DNA of 64,000 nt from contig NZ_PRDL01000001.1 in assembly GCF_015182315.1 (NCBI RefSeq), forward strand, positions 3,928,501 through 3,992,500. Reading direction: 5' to 3'. The translations under genes were made by a program, and so were the position numbers. How positions within the stretch are numbered: position 1 is the first letter of the stretch; the number at the start of each line of letters is the position of its first letter. This document shows, piece by piece, positions 25,901 to 34,291 of the stretch. The notes below the pieces were generated by a model. It did not search any database. It saw only the letters and a program-made list of their open reading frames with translations, and had not been told where the DNA came from. Source of the stretch: Cellvibrio polysaccharolyticus. GTDB taxonomy: Bacteria > Pseudomonadota > Gammaproteobacteria > Pseudomonadales > Cellvibrionaceae.

Positions 25901-26506
25901 ATGACCAACACCCGCCACACCCCCATCCCGACCACCGCCGTAGTGAATGACCGCAAGGTGCTGGCCAATGACTGGGGTTCGCTGACCAAATACGATGTTA
26001 CCTATACCCGCTCAAACGGACAGCAACAACAGTTCAACCGGGAAGCCTACGACCGCGGCCACGGCGCGACCATTCTTTTATACAACCCGGATTTGCGCAC
26101 CATCATTCTTACCAGTCAGTTCCGCATGCCCGCTTTTCTGGTGGGCCATCATTACGAGCTCATCGAAGCCTGTGCCGGCCTGCTGGACGAGCGCGACCCG
26201 ATACAGGCCATCCGCAAAGAGGCTGAGGAAGAGACCGGATACAAACTGAATGACGTAACCAAAATTGGCGAAATCTTTATGAGCCCGGGTTCTGTTACCG
26301 AGCGCCTGCATTTCTTTATTGCTCCCTTCACGCATGACATGCGCATCCATGAAGGTGGCGGTGTTGAAGCAGAGGGTGAAGATATCAAGGTTCTGGAAAT
26401 CCCTGTGAAAGACGCACTTGAAATGATTGACGATGGCCGGATTGTGGATGCGAAAACCATCATTTTAATACAGCATCTGGTTATTAAAGGCATTTGCCTG
26501 CCTTAA
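25901..26506 (+). CDS. nudK: GDP-mannose pyrophosphatase (NudK-like Nudix hydrolase)
   Basis: This Nudix hydrolase of about 201 residues resembles E. coli NudK (191), which cleaves GDP-mannose and related nucleotide sugars. The Nudix box reads GLLDERDPIQAIRKEAEEET, with RE replaced by KE as in NudK itself. The upstream AYDRGHGATILLYN and SQFRMP blocks are also family-typical. The start at 25901 matches homologues; the frame is open 26 codons further upstream without a good ribosome site. It appears monocistronic. Confidence 0.85.
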   Translation: MTNTRHTPIPTTAVVNDRKVLANDWGSLTKYDVTYTRSNGQQQQFNREAYDRGHGATILLYNPDLRTIILTSQFRMPAFLVGHHYELIEACAGLLDERDPIQAIRKEAEEETGYKLNDVTKIGEIFMSPGSVTERLHFFIAPFTHDMRIHEGGGVEAEGEDIKVLEIPVKDALEMIDDGRIVDAKTIILIQHLVIKGICLP

Positions 26507-26710
26507 CCGCTGCCAGGCTATGGTTTGAACGCAGCGGCCATAGCCCGTTGATTATAGGCAAAAGCGGCAGGGTGAACTGTTAACATCCGCCACTTTCGCG
26601 CCGGAATCCCCCTTGCCGTTTCGACTATCCCGTCGGTTTTTGACCCGCCTGCTGGTGTTCAGCAGGGAGCGGGTTACAATAGCCCACTTTCAGACTTCCG
26701 AGGCAGTCCC

Positions 26711-27460
26711 ATGAGCGACAAACAGACTACGCACTTTGGCTATGAGCAAGTGACCGTTGACGAAAAGGCCGGGCGCGTTGCCGACGTTTTTCACTCGGTT
26801 GCCTCCCGCTATGACCTCATGAACGACCTCATGTCCGGTGGTGTTCACCGCCTCTGGAAGCGCTTTACCATCGAAGTTTCGGCGGTGCGCGCCGGTCATA
26901 AAGTGCTCGACATAGCCGGCGGCACCGGCGACCTCAGCTACCAGTTCGCCAAACTGGTGGGCGCAGAAGGTCAGGTTATCCTGGCCGACATCAACGCCTC
27001 GATGCTGAACGTCGGGCGGGATCGCCTGCTGGATCGCGGCCTGTCCGGCAATATCCAGTTTGCTCAGGCCGATGCCCAATACCTGCCCTTCCCGGACAAC
27101 ACCTTTGACTGCATTACCATCGCCTTCGGCCTGCGTAACGTAACCGACAAGGACATGGCACTGCGCTCCATGTTGCGAGTCCTCAAACCGGGCGGACGTT
27201 TGCTGGTGCTGGAATTTTCCAAACCGCAAAACATCCTGCTGGAAAAAGTTTACGACACCTATTCCTTCAAGGTTTTGCCGTTTATGGGCAAGTTGATTAC
27301 CAACGATGCTGACAGTTACCGCTATCTCGCCGAGTCGATTCGTATGCACCCGGACCAGCAAACGCTGAAGCAGATGATGCAGGAAGCCGGTTTTGAAAAT
27401 ACCGAATTCCACAATATGACCGGTGGCATTGTTGCCCTGCATAAAGGCATCAAACCCTGA
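26711..27460 (+). CDS. ubiE: Ubiquinone/menaquinone C-methyltransferase
   Basis: This 249-residue SAM-dependent methyltransferase adds the C2 methyl of the benzoquinol (or demethylmenaquinone) ring. Seen are THFGYEQV, the RYDLMNDLMSGGVHRLWK signature, SAM motif I VLDIAGGTGDLS and the second signature RVLKPGGRLLVLEFSKP. It heads a ubiE-ubiJ-ubiB operon, the usual gammaproteobacterial order. ubiJ begins one base after its stop. Confidence 0.97.
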   Translation: MSDKQTTHFGYEQVTVDEKAGRVADVFHSVASRYDLMNDLMSGGVHRLWKRFTIEVSAVRAGHKVLDIAGGTGDLSYQFAKLVGAEGQVILADINASMLNVGRDRLLDRGLSGNIQFAQADAQYLPFPDNTFDCITIAFGLRNVTDKDMALRSMLRVLKPGGRLLVLEFSKPQNILLEKVYDTYSFKVLPFMGKLITNDADSYRYLAESIRMHPDQQTLKQMMQEAGFENTEFHNMTGGIVALHKGIKP

Positions 27461-27461
27461 T

Positions 27462-28076
27462 ATGGACGGCACCCTGAAAACCGCCGGGCTGGTCAGCCTC
27501 GAAACGCTGATCAACAAAGCGCTGCAATACGATCCGGGTACGCGGCTGGCGCTGGCACAACTGCAAGGGCAAGTGCTGGCGGTGCAAGTCAGCCAACCGG
27601 CCTTTACCGTTTATGTGCAAGCCGACAGCGACGGTTTACGCCTCAACGGTTACTACGAGGGCGACGTCACCACGCGCCTGCGCGGATCACTGCCAGCGCT
27701 AATGAAACTGGCGAGAAGTTCACGCACCAGTTTTGCCGATACCGGTGTAGAAGTGATCGGTAATACCGCTGCGCTTATCACCTGGCAAAACCTGCTGCGC
27801 AACCTGGATATCGACTGGGAAGAAGCCCTCAGCGGCGTGCTGGGCGATATCGCCGGCCCGAAACTGGCGGCCGGTTTGCGCCAGCTGGTGAGTTACAGCA
27901 CCGGACGCAGCAGCGGTGTAACCCGCTTGACCGGTGAATACCTGACCGAAGAATTGCGACTGCTACCTTCGCGCCAGGAGCTGGACGTGTTTTACGAGGA
28001 TGTCGACGAGGTGCGCTTGCATCTGGATCGACTGGAAGCCCGGTTGCAACGTTTGCAGCAAAACCGGCCGTCCTGA
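27462..28076 (+). CDS. ubiJ: Ubiquinone biosynthesis accessory factor UbiJ
   Basis: This 204-residue protein has an N-terminal SCP2-type lipid-binding domain (residues about 15-110) and a C-terminal helical/coiled part (LHLDRLEARLQRLQQ). UbiJ organises the soluble Ubi complex and holds the polyprenyl tail of the intermediates. The start ATG 27462 lies one base after the ubiE stop; the frame also reads into ubiE. Identification rests mainly on the ubiE-ubiB sandwich plus domain pattern, since UbiJ diverges quickly. Confidence 0.9.
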   Translation: MDGTLKTAGLVSLETLINKALQYDPGTRLALAQLQGQVLAVQVSQPAFTVYVQADSDGLRLNGYYEGDVTTRLRGSLPALMKLARSSRTSFADTGVEVIGNTAALITWQNLLRNLDIDWEEALSGVLGDIAGPKLAAGLRQLVSYSTGRSSGVTRLTGEYLTEELRLLPSRQELDVFYEDVDEVRLHLDRLEARLQRLQQNRPS

Positions 28077-28145
28077 AGCGAACCACTCAACGGGGCAATG
28101 GCCACCGGAAACGCAACTTATTGATGCCAAAGGATTCACCCACCC

Positions 28146-29807
28146 GTGACCGTATTGTTTCGACTCATTACCATTTTTCGCGTGTTTGCACGCTACCGTC
28201 TCGATCAGCTGCTGCCAAACCAGCCGCGTTCCTGGCGAGCCCGTCTGGCGTTATTGCCCTTCAAATTATTCCCTACGCCAAAGATGAATGCCGGCGAGCG
28301 CCTGCGTCGCAGCTGTGAAGACCTCGGGCCGGTGTTTGTAAAATTTGGCCAGCTGCTTTCCACCCGCCCGGATCTGGTGCCCGGCGATATTGTTCTCGAA
28401 CTGAATCACCTGCAAGACAACGTCGCCCCCTTTGACAAGCACCTGTTCAAAGCACTGGTAGAAAAAGCGCTGGAAGCCCCGGTAGAAACCCTGTTCGCCA
28501 GCTTTGAAGAAGACCCGCTGGCCTCCGCGTCTATTGCCCAGGTGCACGGCGCGGTATTGAAAAACGGCCAGCCGGTGGTCATTAAAATTATTCGCCCCGG
28601 CATTGAAAAAACCATCGCCGACGATATGCAGCTGCTGGCACTGGTTGCCCGCCTGGTAGAAAAGCACACCCAGGACGGCCGCCGCCTGCGCCCGGTAGAG
28701 ATTGTGCGCGATTACCGCAATACCATATTTGATGAGCTGGACCTCCAGCGCGAAGCCTCCAATGCCTCGCAACTACGCCGCAACTTTGCCACCTCCACGT
28801 CGTTGTATATTCCGGAAATATTCTGGGATTACTGCCGCAAAAACATTCTGGTGATGGAACGCATTTACGGCATTCCGGTAACCGATATTGCCGCCCTCGA
28901 AGCGCAGCAAACCAATATGAAACGCCTGGCCGAACGCGGTGTGGAAATTTTCTTCACCCAGGTGTTCGAGCACAATTTTTTCCACGCCGATATGCACCCC
29001 GGCAATATTTTCGTCTCCCGTGAGCACCCGCAGCTGCCGCAATACATCGCGGTGGATATGGCCATCGTCGGATCACTCACCCGGGAAGATCAGTATTATC
29101 TGGCACGCAACCTGCTCGCCATGTTCCGCCGCGATTATTTACAAGTGGCCGAGCTGCATATCCAAAGCGGCTGGGTACCCGCCGACACGCATATTGGCGA
29201 GCTGGAATCTGCCATTCGCAGCGTTTGCGAACCGATTTTTGAAAAGCCGCTGCGCGATATTTCCTTCGGGCATGTGCTGTTAAATCTGTTCCAGACCGCT
29301 CGCCGTTTTAATATGGAAGTGCAGCCGCAACTGATTTTGCTGCAAAAAACCTTGTTAAATATTGAAGGCATGGGGCGTCAGCTGTATCCGGATTTGAACC
29401 TGTGGGAAACCGCTCACCCCTACCTTGAACGCTGGATTGAAAAGCGCTTCCACCCGATGACCTTGTGGAAAGAATTGCAACGCTACGCACCCGAATGGCT
29501 GGAGAAATTTCCGCAGGTGCCGCATATGGTGTTTGATTCGCTGCAACAAAGCCGCGAGCTCGGCGGGGTAATCCCGGAGCTGCAACGCTTGCGTGAACAG
29601 CTGGACGACAATCAGCGCAATCAGCAGCGGCAGTCACGACGCAATGTTATCGCCCTGCTGGCATTTTCCGGTGCAGCTATTCTCGCCTGGCCCGGCTTGC
29701 ACGGCACGCTTGCCCCCTGGGTTGGCAATTTATCCTGGAGCGAATTGCCGGGCAGCGTTTACTTGTTACTGGGCATCGGAGCGGGTGCATTGTTGTTACG
29801 GAAATAA
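28146..29807 (+). CDS. ubiB: Ubiquinone biosynthesis kinase-like protein UbiB
   Basis: This 553-residue atypical kinase/ATPase of the UbiB/ABC1/ADCK family is needed for ubiquinone hydroxylation steps. The family motif KFGQLLSTRPDLVP (KxGQ), the A-rich loop ASASIAQVHGA, the catalytic HADMHPGNIF and two C-terminal membrane helices are present. It starts with GTG at 28146. One oddity is the metal-binding DCG/DFG-like triplet, which reads DMA (AVDMAIVGSL). The Asp is kept, but the usual Gly is lost. It closes the ubi operon; no tatABC follows. Confidence 0.95.
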   Translation: MTVLFRLITIFRVFARYRLDQLLPNQPRSWRARLALLPFKLFPTPKMNAGERLRRSCEDLGPVFVKFGQLLSTRPDLVPGDIVLELNHLQDNVAPFDKHLFKALVEKALEAPVETLFASFEEDPLASASIAQVHGAVLKNGQPVVIKIIRPGIEKTIADDMQLLALVARLVEKHTQDGRRLRPVEIVRDYRNTIFDELDLQREASNASQLRRNFATSTSLYIPEIFWDYCRKNILVMERIYGIPVTDIAALEAQQTNMKRLAERGVEIFFTQVFEHNFFHADMHPGNIFVSREHPQLPQYIAVDMAIVGSLTREDQYYLARNLLAMFRRDYLQVAELHIQSGWVPADTHIGELESAIRSVCEPIFEKPLRDISFGHVLLNLFQTARRFNMEVQPQLILLQKTLLNIEGMGRQLYPDLNLWETAHPYLERWIEKRFHPMTLWKELQRYAPEWLEKFPQVPHMVFDSLQQSRELGGVIPELQRLREQLDDNQRNQQRQSRRNVIALLAFSGAAILAWPGLHGTLAPWVGNLSWSELPGSVYLLLGIGAGALLLRK

Positions 29808-29876
29808 TAAAAACCCTACATCTATGATGTGGCAGGTTATCGACCAAGTACCTTATTTTTCCGGACTGTACAGCAA

Positions 29877-30050
29877 GTGCCACCCTGTCCGTTTGTCATT
29901 AGGATGTTTGTTCCAAAAACGCATGAATACGTTCCCTGTAGCTCTGACGAGTCATCCCTCGCCGGGCGCCCCTGACTAACAGTTTTGGAACAAACATCCT
30001 AACGCCAAACTTGCATTGTGCCTGCATGGGATTTGTCAGCAGCCTGACAC
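29877..30050. repeat. Dispersed palindromic element, copy B
   Basis: Inverted arms TTAGGATGTTTGTTCCAAAA (29899-29918) and the mirror image ending at 30002 flank a 64-base centre. Read on the minus strand, the centre contains GAGGGATGACTCGTCAGAG and CTACAGGGAACGTATT, as in copy A, plus about 13 extra bases. Outer GTTTG/CAAAC and a GCATTGTGC...TTTGTCAGCAG flank are shared with copy C. The 12-mer ACATCTATGATG occurs on both sides (29818-29829 and 30049-30060), each followed by similar GTGKCAGGTWAT sequence. This is a possible footprint of insertion or an outer repeat. Confidence 0.8.
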
Positions 30051-30149
30051 ATCTATGATGCGGGGTGTCAGGTAATTGCTATTAAAGAAATGTCGCTCTG
30101 AAGTCGGTAAGATGTCGTGGTTCTGAAATTCCCCGGATAAATCGCTACC

Positions 30150-30188
30150 AACCGCGTGAACACAAGCGTCCTCTGCGTTCACGCGGTT
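30150..30188 (-). terminator. Hairpin downstream of the DUF2789 gene
   Basis: Perfect 12-base arms AACCGCGTGAAC (30150-30161) and GTTCACGCGGTT (30177-30188) lie 23 bases after the stop of the DUF2789 gene. T-runs are weak on both strands, so termination is plausible rather than certain. Confidence 0.45.
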
Positions 30189-30211
30189 TCAGCATCAAAC
30201 ATCAGCGGTTG

Positions 30212-30448
30212 TTAATGCGGTTCGTGCAACGCTTCATTCAATTGATCTACCACCACCGCCCAGCGGGCATCTGCTTTCAATAATTCATCCAACAGCTGGC
30301 GTTGCGCGGCATTCCAGAAAGGGGCATCAGACAAATACACCTCGGGTGGCAGCGGGTTATTGGCAATAAAATCAGCGATGCCCTGTTCGCTGGAATCCAG
30401 CCCCAACTGGTTAAATAAATTGGTCATACGTACTTCGCTGGTATCCAT
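30212..30448 (-). CDS. DUF2789 family protein
   Basis: This 78-residue cytoplasmic protein matches the DUF2789 pattern: MDTSEVRMTNLFNQLGL at the start, IADFIANNPLPPEV in the middle, and APFWNAAQRQLLDELLKADARWAVVVDQLNEAL at the end. Function is unknown. It lies 30 bases downstream of dtd on the same strand and may share its transcript. Confidence 0.85.
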   Translation of the reverse strand: MDTSEVRMTNLFNQLGLDSSEQGIADFIANNPLPPEVYLSDAPFWNAAQRQLLDELLKADARWAVVVDQLNEALHEPH

Positions 30449-30478
30449 AATCGACTCCTGAAGATTGACGTTAAAAAA

Positions 30479-30919
30479 TTAGTCGGCCTGCAACATAAAA
30501 GTTACCGGTCCATCGTTAATCAGACTGACTTGCATATTGGCCGCAAAAATACCCGTCGCCACCGGGCTGTGGCGCTCGCGCAAACGGCTGACAAAATAGT
30601 CGTAAAGTTCTTCTGCCAGCGCCGGAGGTGCTGCGGTAGAAAAACCGGGACGCGTACCTTTGCGCGTGTCAGCAGCCAGGGTAAATTGGGAAACCACCAG
30701 AATACCGCCGCCGATTTGCTGAACATTGCAGTTCATCTTGCCCTGCTCATCCGCAAAAATTCGATAGCCAAGCAACTTGTCCAACAGCTTGTCAGCCGCC
30801 GCCTGGCTATCGTTTTTTTCTATTCCCAGCAGCAACAAAATGCCCTGATCAATCCTGCCCACTTCCTTTTCTTCTACGGTTACCGAAGCGCGACTGACGC
30901 GCTGAATCAAACCCAACAT
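30479..30919 (-). CDS. dtd: D-aminoacyl-tRNA deacylase
   Basis: This 146-residue enzyme hydrolyses D-amino acids (and glycine misloaded on tRNA-Ala) from tRNA. The catalytic signatures SQFTLAADTRKG and NDGPVTF are intact. The N-terminus MLGLIQRVSRASVTV is typical, so the ATG at 30919 was chosen over a frame open 12 codons further. It sits 36 bases after the sigma-factor gene. Confidence 0.96.
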   Translation of the reverse strand: MLGLIQRVSRASVTVEEKEVGRIDQGILLLLGIEKNDSQAAADKLLDKLLGYRIFADEQGKMNCNVQQIGGGILVVSQFTLAADTRKGTRPGFSTAAPPALAEELYDYFVSRLRERHSPVATGIFAANMQVSLINDGPVTFMLQAD

Positions 30920-30955
30920 ATTTTTTCCGACGATGAAATTTAAATAATAGCGCAA

Positions 30956-32062
30956 CTAGAGTCGGCCACTGTTGATTAGCCCCATAATCAGCCCGGCAAA
31001 ACCAGCACCATATCCCAAAACTGAACCGGCGATACCCCAGAATAACTGTTTGCGGTAAACGCTTCGCTCTCCGGCTTTTAATTCCGGAGCCAGAATTCTC
31101 CACACCCGACGACTCAGCCACAACATACCGCCAATAAAAATAGTGAAGACGCAAATGGGCGCCCAGCCACTCGAGGTAAATTCATAGGCCGCTGCTAATA
31201 AAAAACCACTGGCAATTACCCATAAAACGCTGCGATTCCTCAAGCGCAGCAATTGTTGCTTTTGCTCTTCGGATGAGGCCAGTCTGATGGGCTGCTGCAT
31301 GCCGAGCAAAACACCAATTACACCAGCCAGCGCTCCCAACATGGCGCCACCGAGCAACAAAGCCAGCTGGGGAATACCTGATATCTGGCTGGCAATTGTC
31401 GCGCTGGCCGCTGCCACTGGCGGGCTGGTGGTTACCAGTGCAGTGCAAATCGCGGTACTTAAGCTCAGACCCGGCGCAGTACCGAGAATGAGTTTTCCAT
31501 ATTTTTCCAGCATCTGTTCTTTAAGTAATTCACGGACACGCTGCAGTTTTTTTCGTACGTTGGCTTCGCTTAACCCAAGCAGCTCCGCGACTTGCCGACT
31601 GTTTTGTTCCTCCCGGTAATACAACACTACGATCTCCCGGCTATCAGGCGGCAGTTGCTCAATAAAATAAGCCGCGATGGTATTTTGTTGGGTTTTCTCC
31701 AGAGTTTCACAAGGCATTTCATGGGTGCTGAATTCTGCCAGCAGACGCTCTGCATCCTCGCTATTAAGGCGTTGCTTTACCCGATTATCCCGCAGGTAAC
31801 TGAAAGCGCGCTGACGGGTTATCTGACGAGCCCATGGCAGGAAGCTGGCTGGATTCTGTAAAGCCGGAAGTTGCTGCCAGATAGCTATAAATACCTGCTG
31901 GGTAATATCTTCGCTGGCATCCAGGTCTTTGACGATGGATAGCGCAATACTGTTAATACTGCACTGACAACGTTTGATCAAACGTTCAAATGCATTGATG
32001 TCGCCCAGTGAAGCGGCCTGAACATCCGGCACCAGCAGTTGCTCCGTTACAGAAAAGCTCAT
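30956..32062 (-). CDS. ECF-type sigma factor fused to a C-terminal membrane domain
   Basis: This 368-residue protein has a sigma-70 region 2 (residues about 20-90, AFERLIKRCQ...DITQQVFIAIW) and region 4 (about 130-185, LPPDSREIVVLYYREEQNSRQVAELLGLSEANVRKKL). A C-terminal half follows with about six hydrophobic segments (for example LALLLGGAMLGALAGVIGVLLGM and CVFTIFIGGMLWLS). Classic ECF factors stop after region 4 at about 190 residues. The membrane part could act as a built-in anti-sigma or sensor. It begins inside the stop of a small exported-peptide gene (ATGA), so the two are translationally coupled. No separate anti-sigma gene is next to it. Confidence 0.85.
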   Translation of the reverse strand: MSFSVTEQLLVPDVQAASLGDINAFERLIKRCQCSINSIALSIVKDLDASEDITQQVFIAIWQQLPALQNPASFLPWARQITRQRAFSYLRDNRVKQRLNSEDAERLLAEFSTHEMPCETLEKTQQNTIAAYFIEQLPPDSREIVVLYYREEQNSRQVAELLGLSEANVRKKLQRVRELLKEQMLEKYGKLILGTAPGLSLSTAICTALVTTSPPVAAASATIASQISGIPQLALLLGGAMLGALAGVIGVLLGMQQPIRLASSEEQKQQLLRLRNRSVLWVIASGFLLAAAYEFTSSGWAPICVFTIFIGGMLWLSRRVWRILAPELKAGERSVYRKQLFWGIAGSVLGYGAGFAGLIMGLINSGRL

Positions 32063-32262
32063 AATCCTGCCTCCTGCAACGCACCAACAACAGGTTTTGC
32101 CAGCTGTGGCGCACGATCAACCGTCTGACCGGGAATTTGCAACACCGGCTTGCCGCTATCAATAAAGCTTGCAGCTTTTGCAAAGCTTACGCAAAACAGC
32201 TGGCAAGAAAGTATCAAGCGAAGAACAAAATACAGAGGGCGATTGGGTTGCTGTGTTTTCAT
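32059..32262 (-). CDS. Small exported peptide coupled to the ECF sigma gene
   Basis: This 67-residue product has a signal-peptide-like N-terminus (RPLYFVLRLILSCQLFCVSFAKA) and a short mature part of about 37 residues (ASFIDSGKPVLQIPGQTV...). Its stop overlaps the sigma-factor start by ATGA. No family is recognised. The mature peptide might act as a periplasmic signal or ligand for the fused membrane domain; that is speculation from position. The frame also opens upstream at 32295, but ATG 32262 puts the charged residues ahead of the hydrophobic core. Confidence 0.55.
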   Translation of the reverse strand: MKTQQPNRPLYFVLRLILSCQLFCVSFAKAASFIDSGKPVLQIPGQTVDRAPQLAKPVVGALQEAGL

Positions 32263-32350
32263 AACGATGTCCGATAATGTTGAATAGATTAACAAGTACC
32301 GGCAAAGGCAGGGAGCGTGACAATAACAACGGAAATAATTTTAGAAGGCA

Positions 32351-32374
32351 GACGCCACCTCAAGCGGTGGCGTC
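32351..32374 (-). terminator. Hairpin overlapping the 3' end of the prolyl aminopeptidase gene
   Basis: Nine-base arms GACGCCACC and GGTGGCGTC are separated by six bases that include the stop codon of the gene. The minus strand lacks a strong T-run, while the plus strand continues AGTTTTG. It separates this gene from the sigma-factor operon. Confidence 0.5.
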
Positions 32375-33331
32375 AGTTTTGTGCAGGAGTTTTTTTGCGA
32401 TCATGTCGGTGGCTTTTACCAGTGCATCCACAATGCCAGGCTCGCGGGAGCTGTGTCCGGCGTCGCGGATTATTTGCAATTCGGCGTCCGGCCATACCTG
32501 ATGCAAAGCAAAGGCGTTATCCAGCGGGCAAACCATGTCGTAACGGCCATGCACAATCACCCCGGGAATGCCGGCCAGCCGGTCGGCGTTGCGGATAATC
32601 TGGTTATCATCAAGAAATGCTTTGTTCACAAAATAGTGCGCTTCGATACGCGATAACGACAAGGCACGGTGCGGATCGGCAAAGGATTCCACCACATCCG
32701 GGTTGGGCCGCAAGGTGGCGCAACGCCCTTCCCAGATTGACCAGGCTTTGGCAGCCGCCATTTGCTGGATTTCGTTATCACCGGTGAGCTGCCGGTAATA
32801 GGCCGCCATCAGGTTGCCGCGCTCGTTTTCCGGAATCTGGTCAATAAAATCCTGCCAGTAGTCCGGGAATACGTGGCTGGCACCGTCCTGATAAAACCAG
32901 TGCAAATCTTGCGGGCGGCAGAGAAAAATGCCGCGCAGGATCATCGCCAGAACCCGCTCCGGCCAGGTTTCGGCATAAACCAGCCCCAGGGTTGACCCCC
33001 AGGAGCCGCCAAAGATAACCCAGCGCTCAATGCCCAGTTTTTCACGAATCACTTCGATGTCGGCAACCAGCTTGTCCGTGGAGTTACTTTCCAGCGCCGC
33101 ATGCGGTGTGGAGCGGCCGGAGCCACGCTGATCAAAAATAATAATCCGGTAAAGCTCCGGGTCGAAAAAACTTCGATCCCCGCCACTGCATCCACCGCCG
33201 GGGCCACCGTGAATAAACAACACCGGGATGCCTTCGGGATTACCCGATTCATCCACATATAGAATATGCGGTGGCTCCACCGCGATGTGATGCCGCTGCC
33301 AGGGTTTGATATCCGGATACAGGGTTTGCAT
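32360..33331 (-). CDS. pip: Prolyl aminopeptidase
   Basis: This 323-residue alpha/beta hydrolase of peptidase family S33 releases N-terminal proline from peptides. Seen are the oxyanion motif HGGPGGGCSGGDRSFFDP, DQRGSGRSTPHA, the nucleophile elbow GGSWGSTLGL, the Asp region VIVHGRYDMVCP and the catalytic His in RDAGHSSREP. ATG 33331 has GAGGTG seven bases upstream. A GTG at 33337 is the alternative. It is divergent from the WYL regulator gene. Confidence 0.95.
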   Translation of the reverse strand: MQTLYPDIKPWQRHHIAVEPPHILYVDESGNPEGIPVLFIHGGPGGGCSGGDRSFFDPELYRIIIFDQRGSGRSTPHAALESNSTDKLVADIEVIREKLGIERWVIFGGSWGSTLGLVYAETWPERVLAMILRGIFLCRPQDLHWFYQDGASHVFPDYWQDFIDQIPENERGNLMAAYYRQLTGDNEIQQMAAAKAWSIWEGRCATLRPNPDVVESFADPHRALSLSRIEAHYFVNKAFLDDNQIIRNADRLAGIPGVIVHGRYDMVCPLDNAFALHQVWPDAELQIIRDAGHSSREPGIVDALVKATDMIAKKLLHKTDATA

Positions 33332-33517
33332 GAACACCTCTTGCTGATGAGACTTATCACAATAGCACCTGCCGATAGATCGGCCATCGACAGTTCCACA
33401 ATACGACCTTTTTCATTGCCTGGCACCTACAATGTTAGCCTCCTGACATAAACTGTCAGGGCAGTCACAGTAAACTGCTTCGCTTGTAACTTTCAGTATC
33501 CGACGGATGAATTTGCC

Positions 33518-34276
33518 ATGCAGCGTGCCGAGCGCCTGTTTCAACTCATGAACCTGCTACGCAACCGTCGCACGGTGATGACTGCGCGTCAAATGAGCGA
33601 GCATTTGCAGGTGTCCGAGCGCACCGTGTACCGCGATATTCAGGCGTTGAGCCTTTCAGGGGTGCCGGTAGAAGGCGAAGCCGGGGTCGGTTATCGCTTG
33701 CAGCGACATTACCAGTTGCCGCCGCTGATGTTTGATCGGCAGGAGGTGGAGGCGCTATTACTGGGCGCGCGCATGGTCAGCGGTTGGGGCGATGAGCAAA
33801 TGGCACGCAGTGCCAAAAATGCTATCCAGAAAATTCTTGCTATTGTCCCGGATCATTTACGCCACAGCGATGAGAACCTGCCGCTGCTGGTGCCGTCTTA
33901 CGATGATTATCAGAAAATTTATACCGCTCACAGCGAAAAAATTCGCGAGGCCATTCGCCTGCGTCGGCTGGTGCGGATTGATTATGTGCGTGCCGACAAT
34001 GAATTTTCCTGCCGCCACATTGAACCGCTGGGGCTGATTTTCTGGGGCAAGGTGTGGACGCTGGTCGCCTGGTGCCAGCTTCGCGACGATTACCGGGTGT
34101 TTCGCCTTGACCGCATCCGCTCACTGGCCATCAGCGAAACCGGTTTCGACGTGAAGGACACTAAAAACCTGAAACATTACCTGGATTTGATGGCAGCACA
34201 ATACGGCCAGCAAGTAGCCACGAACGAAAAAGCGCAACAGGCCAATTGTGAACAATTCCATCCTGACGAACCCTGA
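33518..34276 (+). CDS. WYL-domain transcriptional regulator (YafY type)
   Basis: This 252-residue regulator has an N-terminal winged helix of the HTH_11 type (residues about 1-60, LNLLRNRRTVMTARQMSEHLQVSERTVYRDI) and a WYL effector domain (about 140-215; the motif itself reads WTL in GKVWTLVAWCQLRDDYRVFRLDRI). WYL proteins sense small molecules or nucleic acids and often answer DNA damage or stress. tag follows 15 bases later, so a link with alkylation repair is possible. Confidence 0.88.
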   Translation: MQRAERLFQLMNLLRNRRTVMTARQMSEHLQVSERTVYRDIQALSLSGVPVEGEAGVGYRLQRHYQLPPLMFDRQEVEALLLGARMVSGWGDEQMARSAKNAIQKILAIVPDHLRHSDENLPLLVPSYDDYQKIYTAHSEKIREAIRLRRLVRIDYVRADNEFSCRHIEPLGLIFWGKVWTLVAWCQLRDDYRVFRLDRIRSLAISETGFDVKDTKNLKHYLDLMAAQYGQQVATNEKAQQANCEQFHPDEP

Positions 34277-34291
34277 CACCAAGGAAACTCT

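Noticed and set aside
26690..27517. A 275-residue minus-strand ORF
   Set aside because: It is the antisense shadow of ubiE, which has all family motifs.
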